From assembly GCA_023053685.1 (NCBI GenBank), contig JALIGW010000004.1:78949361-79013360 (forward strand): a DNA stretch of 64,000 bases. Direction: 5' to 3'. The position numbers were made by a program, and so were the translations under genes. The stretch comes from Diadophis punctatus similis. Taxonomy: Eukaryota > Chordata > Lepidosauria > Squamata > Dipsadidae. Within the stretch, counting starts at the first letter, position 1; each line of letters starts with the position of its first letter. Below are positions 57,174 through 64,000 of the stretch, piece by piece. The notes beneath the pieces were generated by a model, which was not told the origin of the DNA, did not search any database, and was given only the letters and a program-made list of their open reading frames with translations.

Positions 57174-57419
57174 GTGAGGCGATTTTGAATCACGAACGCA
57201 TCGAGATTGCGCAGTTTCATTTTTAAACTTCCCTAAATATTTTGAATCATTGAAGGCTTTGGTTCCCACCAGTGATTATTTTTTGGTTCCGTGGGGAACA
57301 AAAATGGGAATCCCACAGGTGGCATCAGTCCTAAGCATAATTGGTGTTTCCAAGGATGCCTTTGGCTCTGTATGATATCCTGAGGCCTTTTGTCCTAGTA
57401 ATGCCTCAGGACATTGTAT

Positions 57420-57990
57420 AGAGCCAGTTTGGTTTAGAGCAGGGGTCAGCAACCCGTGGCTCTGGAGCCACATGTGGCTCTTTCATCCCTCTGCTGCGGC
57501 TCCCTGTCACTCAAAATATGCATCACAACCGCCAATGTGTGATACCCGCTGGCACACAATTTATTGAGCTTTTTGACCCCCGGTAGGCCAACCATGGATA
57601 AGTCCAGGAAAAGAAAAGTTTCAGAAAAAAACAGAACATTTAATTCAACTACATATGCTAGTTCTGTGGCCGCTCAGGAAATAGTCAGGCACGGGAAGGG
57701 TTTTGTGGCTCTTCCTGGTGTTTTCTTTTCTGTGGGAAATGGGTCCCAATGGCTCTCTGAGTGTTTAAGGTTGCCGACCCCTGGTTTAGAGATTAAGGCA
57801 CCGGCATAGAAAGGAGGAAGCTATGAGTTCAGGTCTCATCCTAGCCATGAAAGCCAACTTTGGACTGGTCATTCTCTCTCAGCTCAACCCACCTGACAGA
57901 GTTGTTGTTGTGGGGAAAACAGGAGGAGGAAGGTGTGTTTGATATGTTCCCCACCTTGAGTTATAATAAATAATAAAGGCAGGAAATAGA
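57420..57990 (+). repeat. Sauria SINE split by a hAT element
   Basis: Head 'GAGCCAGTTTGGTTTAGAG' (57421-57439) and body from 57784 ('ATTAAGGCACCGGCATAGAA', CAACCCACCTGACAGAGTTG, TTCCCCACCTTGAGTTATAA) with an (ATAA) tail. The hAT at 57440-57783 separates them. Confidence 0.85.
57440..57783. mobile_element. hAT internal-deletion derivative with transposase start
   Basis: Exact 8-bp duplication GTTTAGAG at 57432-57439 and 57784-57791. Ends CAGGGGTCAGCAACCCGTGG and AGGTTGCCGACCCCTG. A plus-strand frame from 57591 starts MDKSRKRKVSEKNRTFN, like the N-terminus of a Charlie-type hAT transposase, then jumps to AAQEIVRHGKGF, which resembles a later transposase segment. This indicates a large internal deletion. 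Confidence 0.88.
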
Positions 57991-57994
57991 TGAC

Positions 57995-58087
57995 AGACAG
58001 ACAGATATAGATATAGATATAGATATAGATATAGATATAGATATATAGATATATAGATATAGATATAGATATAGATATATATAGATA

Positions 58088-58171
<84 letters not shown>
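57995..58171. repeat. (GATATA)n and (GA)n microsatellite
   Basis: ATAGAT/ATAT units followed by about 42 GA units. Confidence 0.95.
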
Positions 58172-58175
<4 letters not shown>

Positions 58176-58189
58176 GCAAATGCCAGTCT

Positions 58190-58217
58190 ACCTTAGCCTT
58201 AGCCTTAGCCTTAACCC
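58190..58217. repeat. Telomere-like (CCTTAG)n, left part of a split tract
   Basis: CCTTAGCCTTAGCCTTAGCC then TTAACCC. It is continuous with 59274-59304 if the hAT insertion is removed. Confidence 0.75.
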
Positions 58218-59273
58218 CAGGGGTGGGCTTCAAAAATTTTAGCAAAGGGTTCTCTGCCCGGTTGCTGGGTGGGTGTGGCCAAAGTGGGCATGGCCTAGTT
58301 GGCCTCCTGCACCACAGGGGGGATTTGTCCTTCCCTTGCTCCAGAGGCTTTCCTCAAGCCTCCGGGAGGGTGAAATCAACCTCCCCAGGCTCTGGAGGCC
58401 CGTTTCCGGCCTTCCCAAACTTCCGGTAGGCCCGTTTTTCACCCTCCCGAGCCTCCACGCCTGCCCTGCACTTACCTGCATCCAAAATGGGTCACGTGGG
58501 GACTTCTGGGAGGAGCGCAGTGGTGGGTTCCTACCAGTGCGGTCCACTCTATAGCACCGGTAGCGGCCCACTGGTGACGTCACAGTACCGGTGAGGTCGG
58601 TTGCCGGTGCCGGGGCGCTGCCATTAAAAAAAAAATGTTTTTTACATTTTTTAAAAAATTTTCTTCTGCGCATGCCCAGAAGCCGAGCTTCCGGCACTGC
58701 ACGTGCACTGCCTTCCTACCCCACAGTGAATCCAAGCAGGGGAGGATGGCTGAGGGAGCGCGTGAGATGCTGAAAGAACGGGCGGCAGGAGCTGTCTCCA
58801 TTCCCCTCCCTTCAGCAGTCCGAGAAGCCACGAACCTGCAGTGATGATCCCAGGCATTTTTGCATGTTCGAGGCTTCTCAAGCTGCTGAGGGGAGGGGGA
58901 ACGGGCGGCAGGAGCCTAGGATCATCGAATGGGGAGAAGCATTCAGGCCGGACGGAGCCTCCTAGAAGAACCGCTGCCGCAGTCTTGCTGCTCCCGCTGC
59001 GGGGGGCTGCATTGCGGGTGGGCAGTGCCTCCCTGCTTCTCCGGCCGCTGCCAAGCTCCCGAGGCCCATGCCCACCTGGTCACATGGCTGGCAAGCCACA
59101 CCCACAAAATAAGCCATGCCCACAGAGTGGTAGTAAAAAAATTAGGAACCCGTCCCTGGAGGAGCGGGGTGGGCGGGGCCAGACAGGAGTGAGATTTGGG
59201 GGTTCTCCGAACTGCACAGAATTCTAGCTAGAGGTCTCCTGAACCCCTGAGAACCCCCAGCAGCCCACTCCTG
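58218..59273. mobile_element. Outer hAT element inserted in a telomere-like tract
   Basis: Ends CAGGGGTGGGCTTC and CAGCCCACTCCTG; exact 8-bp duplication CTTAACCC at 58210-58217 and 59274-59281. It is itself interrupted by the hAT at 58518-59158. Confidence 0.88.
58518..59158. mobile_element. Inner hAT element (CAGTGGTGGGTTCCTA family)
   Basis: Exact 8-bp duplication GAGGAGCG at 58510-58517 and 59159-59166. Reverse orientation to 52960-53712, same orientation as 7024-7535. Confidence 0.9.
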
Positions 59274-59304
59274 CTTAACCCTAACCCTAACCCTAACCTT
59301 AACT
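59274..59304. repeat. Interstitial telomeric repeat (CCCTAA)n, right part
   Basis: About three and a half CCCTAA units, then CCTTAACTTA. CCCTAA is the vertebrate telomere repeat. Confidence 0.85.
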
Positions 59305-60130
59305 TACCAAAATAAAATAATAAATGGCTGCAGCCTAAACTTTATTCAAAGATGTCTTCAGCTACTGAGAAAAACAAGGTTAGAAAGAAGGGTTCACGCT
59401 GTCGTTCCAACAGCTTGCCCTATGGGAACCTCCTTTTTTGTCGAGGCAAAAGTCATAATTCCTTAACTGCACCCCAAAAGTTAATATATTAATAGAGCCC
59501 CGATTCATTCACTCATTCATTTGTTCATTCATTTATTCATTTGTTCATTCAGTCATTCAAAAAACAAGTGTCCCTTTTAACATAAGTCACAAAAGGACAA
59601 TATCTTAGGTAAGAAACATTAAAATGACATCTAAAACTCCCTGGTTTATAACATCACAGAATCATGAAGCGTGGTCTGGGTTTGAAATAGGACTTGAGTT
59701 TGGAAAAGTCCATAACTTGGTCCAGCAAAGTGGAAGATTTTTTTTTAAATATCTAATCTGAAAAAAATATTAATGTACATGTAAAAAAAAAAGAATGCTC
59801 TCTGGATTTGCGATGTGGAAAATATCAAATATCTATCCATTTGAATCTCAACATAAATGCTTGTAATACTTTCCAATTTTGAGAAAAAAGTGAGGCTGTT
59901 TTAAAGGGCTTCTGGGTTCATAAAAATATCTTGAATTAGATTGAAATCTCCAGCAGAGAAACAATAATGAAAAAATTTTAATGGGGTGATAAAAATTAAT
60001 CAGTTAAGGTGGCAGTCCTATCTAAATGTATGGAATTTATTTTCAAGCAAATCTGTGTAACGTTTAATGGAGCTGCTGGCTGCTCTCTTTCTTTCTTTCT
60101 CTTTCTTTCTCTCTCTCTCCTCTCTTTAAA
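59305..60130. other. AT-rich, no gene recognised
   Basis: A short (ATTC)n-like stretch (59510-59550) and scattered A/T runs; nothing coding. Confidence 0.5.
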
Positions 60131-60135
60131 AACAG

Positions 60136-60227
60136 GAAAGACTCCTAAAGGAGACGCATGTTATACAGCAAGCAAAACCAAGTTAGAACCGACATCATGT
60201 GAGACAAGTTACACCCAAATAGGTTTG
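60136..60227 (+). CDS. Fourth exon of the putative DYRK4 gene
   Basis: Acceptor (T/C-rich) TTTAAAAACAG, donor GTAAGC. It encodes KTPKGDACYTASKTKLEPTS and CETSYTQIGL. Phase 1 in, 0 out. A weaker alternative donor lies at 60223. Confidence 0.5.
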
Positions 60228-60329
60228 GTAAGCAATTAAATTTATCAGTTACATACCTGACCAACCTTAAGTGACTTTTTTAAAGCTCTACAAATTTTCA
60301 TGAGGACAAAATAATGCCAACTATATAGA

Positions 60330-61660
60330 ACAGAGAATGATAGGGTTGGAAGAGACCATAGAGGTCTTCTGGGCCAATCTCCTGCTCAAGCAGATACCTG
60401 GGGTATCAAACTCGATTTCATTGAGGGCCGCATCAGGGTTGTGTTTGACCTTGGGGGGGGCAGGGGGGCATGGGCAGTGGTCACTCGTGTCAGGGGCACA
60501 TGTGGTGGACCAAGTGCTCTGCCAGTGAAAATGGGCTCCTGAGCTCTGTTTCCAGCTGCGATGGCCTCCTGCAACCCTCTGACAGGAAAAACGTGTGGCC
60601 CGCCTGAGCTCCATTTTCACTGACAGAGGCACCAGGGCGGCCCCACCCGCCAGATCTAAGCACCCTGTGGGCCGGATCCGGCCTTCGGGTTTGACACCCC
60701 TGCCCTATACCATTCCAGACATGGTTGTCCAGTCTCTTCTTGGAAACCTCCAGTGATGGAGCACCCACAACTTTTGGAGGCTGATTAATTGTTCTCACTG
60801 TGAGGAAATTTCTCCTTAGTTCTAAGTTGGTTCTCTCCTTGATTACCGTATTTTTTGGAGTATAAGATGCACCTTCCCCCCCCCTAAAAGTGGCTGAAAA
60901 TTTGGGTGCGTCTTATACTCTGAATGTAGCTTTTTCGAACCTTTTTTTTCCAGCCCTAACAAGGTGCTAACGATCTTCCCGGCTCTTACCGGCTTGCAGG
61001 CTTTTTCATTGCTACTCTCTCCGAAGAAGGTTTTTTCCAGCCCTACGTCTTTGCAGGCTTTTTTTCATTGCTACTCGCTCTAGATAAGGTTTTTTTAAGC
61101 CCTAACCAGGGAATAAAATAATGGGCTGAAGCTGACCAGACTAAGGACGCTAGCCAGATGAATACCTGGTAGGCAGATTCCCCCCCCCTTGTTTTCCTCC
61201 CCCAAAACTAAGGTGCGTCTTATACTCCGATGCGTCTTATACTCCGAAAAATACGGTAGTTTCCATCCATTGCTTCTTGTCCTGCCTTCAGGTGCTTTGG
61301 AGAATTAAGTCAATCCCCTGTTCTCTGTAACAGCCCCTCAAGTACCTAGTAGACAATACTTATCATGATCCCCGAATCCTTCCCTTCAATAGGGTAGAGT
61401 ACCTAGCTCTCTCAACCATGCATCATATAATTTATCCTCTAGGCCAGAGGTCCCCAAACTAGGCAACTTTAAGACTTGTGGACTTCAACTCCCAGAATTC
61501 TGGGAGTTGAAGTCCACAAGTCTTAAAGTTGCCAAGTTTGAAGACCTCTTCTCTAGGCCCCAATCATCTTTCTTGCTCTTCTCTGCACTCTTTCTAGGTT
61601 CTCAACATCTGTTTTTGTATCATGGTGGCCAGAATTGGACACAATATTCCAAGCATATCA
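60330..61660. mobile_element. Nest of CR1 tails, a hAT-like element, a MITE and a foldback element
   Basis: CR1 minus-strand tail pieces (60332-60395, 60704-60845, 61257-61444, 61559-61640) are split by a 'CAAACTCGATTTC' hAT-like element (about 60396-60703), a TA-target MITE (60846-61256), and a foldback MITE (61445-61550; exact 8-bp duplication CTCTAGGC). Removing them restores one CR1 3' end. Confidence 0.8.
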
Positions 61661-61796
61661 TTTTTAGAAAATGTCTTTTTAAATATTTTTTAGAGAAACC
61701 AATTGAAAAACATTTTTGAACCAAACCCACAGTGCTTTTCCACCAAATTTGGCTTTCAAGGGACTTGTATTTGTAAACATATTAATGTAATCCCGA

Positions 61797-62012
61797 AAGG
61801 TGCTTTTTCAAGAGGCAACTGGACTTTCTGGTTTTTCTCTGAAGACGTTTCACTTCTCATCCAAGAAGCTTCTTTAGATCTGATGGATGAAGAGCTGAGG
61901 AAGCTTCTTGGATGAGAAGCGAAACGTCTTGAAAGAAAAACCAGAAAGTCCAGTTGCCTCTTGGAAAAAACACCTTTGGGACAACCATGACCTGGACAAC
62001 TGAGAATCTCCA
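61797..62012. mobile_element. Palindromic MITE ('CATCCAAGAAGCTTCTT')
   Basis: CAACTGGACTTTCTGGTTTT and its inverse around GATGAGAAGCG arms; sister of 43129-43350. Confidence 0.8.
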
Positions 62013-62173
62013 GTGTTAATGTAATATTAATAAGAATTGTTCAGAATGTATTAACTAAAACACATTCATTGGAAGTAATGGCGCTCATTAAATTGAAGTG
62101 GCCTACTTCAGCCAAAAGCTGAAAGTCTGTCAAAAGTTCAAAAGGTTGAAAAATATTTGCTTTATCATTGCAG

Positions 62174-62296
62174 TCTCTACCAGAGCCTAAAACCTTAGTC
62201 CAAAAACAGAGGGAGGTGCCAACTTTAATTTCCCAAGAAAATACATCTCTAACTGACAAATTCAAGAAAGGAAACATAGGACTGTCAAATTCTAAG
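62174..62296 (+). CDS. Fifth visible exon of the putative DYRK4 gene
   Basis: Acceptor TTTATCATTGCAG, donor GTGAGA. It has 41 codons: SLPEPKTLVQKQREVPTLIS then NTSLTDKFKKGNIGL. Phase 0 on both sides. With the previous four exons the open frame totals 675 nt (225 codons). The kinase domain, if this is DYRK4, would lie beyond the window. Confidence 0.5.
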
Positions 62297-62299
62297 GTG

Positions 62300-63065
62300 A
62301 GAATTCAGATTAAACTACTGTAAGAAATATGAATTTATTTTTGTTAAAAACGACATGTAATAAGAACCATAGTGCAACCATTTTGAAAGATATTTATAAA
62401 GTTACAAATAACGTGTGACAAAATGTATTTTATGGATGTCAGCTCATTTTCACTGTTCGCAGATAACAGGATATGTTTTTTACCAATTTTGTGGGAACAG
62501 AGAGAGAGGAAGGGATGAGAAGGAAATGTTTGTTTTTCTCTTTTGTTATGAAGGGAATGAGCTAATGGAAATGCACAGGTTCACACAGAAGGAGAGGAAG
62601 TGTGGAGCTGTCAGGATGATGAATCTATTCTTTTCTTATGCTGGGTATTTTTCCTATGTGGTAAATATTGTGTTAGGATGTTACATAATGGGATGTTGGA
62701 CGATATGATGTGAGGAGAATGGGAGGAGTAAGGTGGAGTCATGTTTTGTATAAATCCATGTTTCAGGATAATGGCCTTTGTCTCTATTTTATGCCATGGA
62801 TTCTGACCATGTAGAGGCCCTTTGATCAAAGCGAAATAATAAAAAACTGTATATATTGTTCATAATCTGGATTCCTGCTTAATTATTTTTCTCACAACTA
62901 CCCTCCTATTATTTAAGTGAGAAATATTCGCGAAACCGGTGGTCTTCATGTGGTGGTTTTCCTTTTCTCCATAAATACAATATTTCGATTTAGAGAAATC
63001 TGTATCATTGTCAGTACGAGATCCTCTCTTCTGCATATAAAAATGATTTTTGTTTAGATACAAAA
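62300..63065. other. No gene recognised
   Basis: AT-rich intron-like sequence. A 97-codon frame at 62415-62708 has no domain or splice support. Confidence 0.5.
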
Positions 63066-63069
63066 GTCG

Positions 63070-63483
63070 TTCTTAGATACAGGTCGTTGATACAGGTCGT
63101 TACCATTCATTTAGGGACCATTTGAAATTACAACGGCACTGAAAAAAGTGATTTTATGACTTTTCTTGCCTCGGTTGTTAAGTGAATCACTGCAGTGGAT
63201 AAGTTAGTAACCCAGTTGTTAAGTGAATCTGGCTTCCCCATTAACTTCGCTTGTCGGAAGGTCACAAAAGGGGATCACATGACGAGGGGGACACTGCAAC
63301 CGTCATAAATATGAATCAGTTGCCAAGCATCTGAATTTGGATTGTGTGACCATGGGGATCCTGTAACGGTCATAAGTGTGAATAACGGTCACAAATTACT
63401 TTTTTCAGTGCCGTTGTAATTTCGAACGGTCATTAAACCAAATTTGTAAGTCGTACAGGTCGTACAGGTAAGGACTACCTGTA
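63070..63483. mobile_element. TA-target MITE, 'GTCCTCGACTTA' family
   Basis: TACAGGTCGTTACCATTCAT at the left, GTACAGGTAAGGACTACCTGTA at the right, with CACTTAACAAC-like and CACATGACGAG blocks. Confidence 0.8.
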
Positions 63484-63759
63484 ATAAATTTGGGGTACAA
63501 TTATCCTGCTATTGGGTTATATCCTTTGTATGTGGGAATCCAGCAAGCCTTCCAATGAGGCTCTTCAAGAATAAATTTGGGCCTGTGATAACTTTCCAGT
63601 TTTCTTTTTCTCCTTTTGCAAACTTCGATGCCATCTGCTTAGTTGGTTCTGTCAGAATGTGCACAGCATGACTACTATTTTGAGACAACCCAGGAGCAAA
63701 ATACAGTACACAGACGTTTTGCCTTACAAACAGTGGTTTATATACAAGACTTCTATATA

Positions 63760-64000
63760 CCGTATTTTTCGGAGTATAAGACGCACTTTTTTACCCCCAA
63801 AACGAGTGTGAAAACTTGAGTGCGTCTTATACACCGAATGTAGCCCCACGCAGTCACCCCCACCCTTTGGCCTCTGCCTCCCAGCAATTTATCTCCTTGC
63901 AGCAAACAGCCCAGAGCCTGATTAGCACAAGCAACTGATTATCGGCCTCCCGACCCACAGCTGATTGAGGCTGCAGGCAGGCCATGTGCTAAAACTGAAA
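63760..64000. mobile_element. TA-target MITE, 'CCGTATTTTTCGGAGTATAAG' family, cut by window end
   Basis: Starts CCGTATTTTTCGGAGTATAA after TA. The right terminus lies outside the window. Confidence 0.75.

Overview
The window is vertebrate nuclear DNA from a squamate reptile, most likely an advanced snake. Evidence: CR1 LINE 3' ends, one running straight into a long (TATTC)n microsatellite; Sauria-type and other tRNA-derived SINEs; L1 and L2-like LINE remains; GATA-like and dinucleotide microsatellites; many short hAT and TA-target MITEs; and protein-coding exons with ordinary vertebrate splice sites. Species is inferred from repeat style only.

Genes, left to right. (1) A possible internal exon on the minus strand at 362-682, identity unknown. 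(2) Two tandem copies of FGF23 on the minus strand. The left copy (exons at 13392-13602, 7858-7961 and 5995-6252) carries a stop codon in exon 1 and is highly divergent. The right copy (exons at 21286-21496, 18739-18842 and 17238-17624) is intact and predicts 233 aa. They lie in a segmental duplication of about 2729-13770 and 13979-21660, which also repeats 3' flank and promoter. (3) RAD51AP1 on the plus strand (33886-40364), six recognisable exons in consistent phase, with a CpG-rich start. (4) A plus-strand gene starting at 45401, five phase-compatible exons to 62296 and running off the right edge; by position it is probably the 5' part of DYRK4. In the usual amniote order FGF6 and FERRY3 (C12orf4) lie between FGF23 and RAD51AP1; I see neither here.

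The rest is mostly mobile elements. Many hAT-type elements have exact 8-bp target duplications, several are nested, and some are present in one FGF23 copy but absent at the matching site in the other, so they date to after the duplication. The most notable observation is the FGF23 pair: in exon 2 I count 25 base differences in 104, all in codons whose amino acid changes and none synonymous, while adjoining introns and 3' flank are much more alike. This is the pattern of accelerated exon evolution, yet the divergent copy has a nonsense codon in exon 1.

All comparisons were made by eye. Boundaries of repeats without a stated target duplication are approximate.
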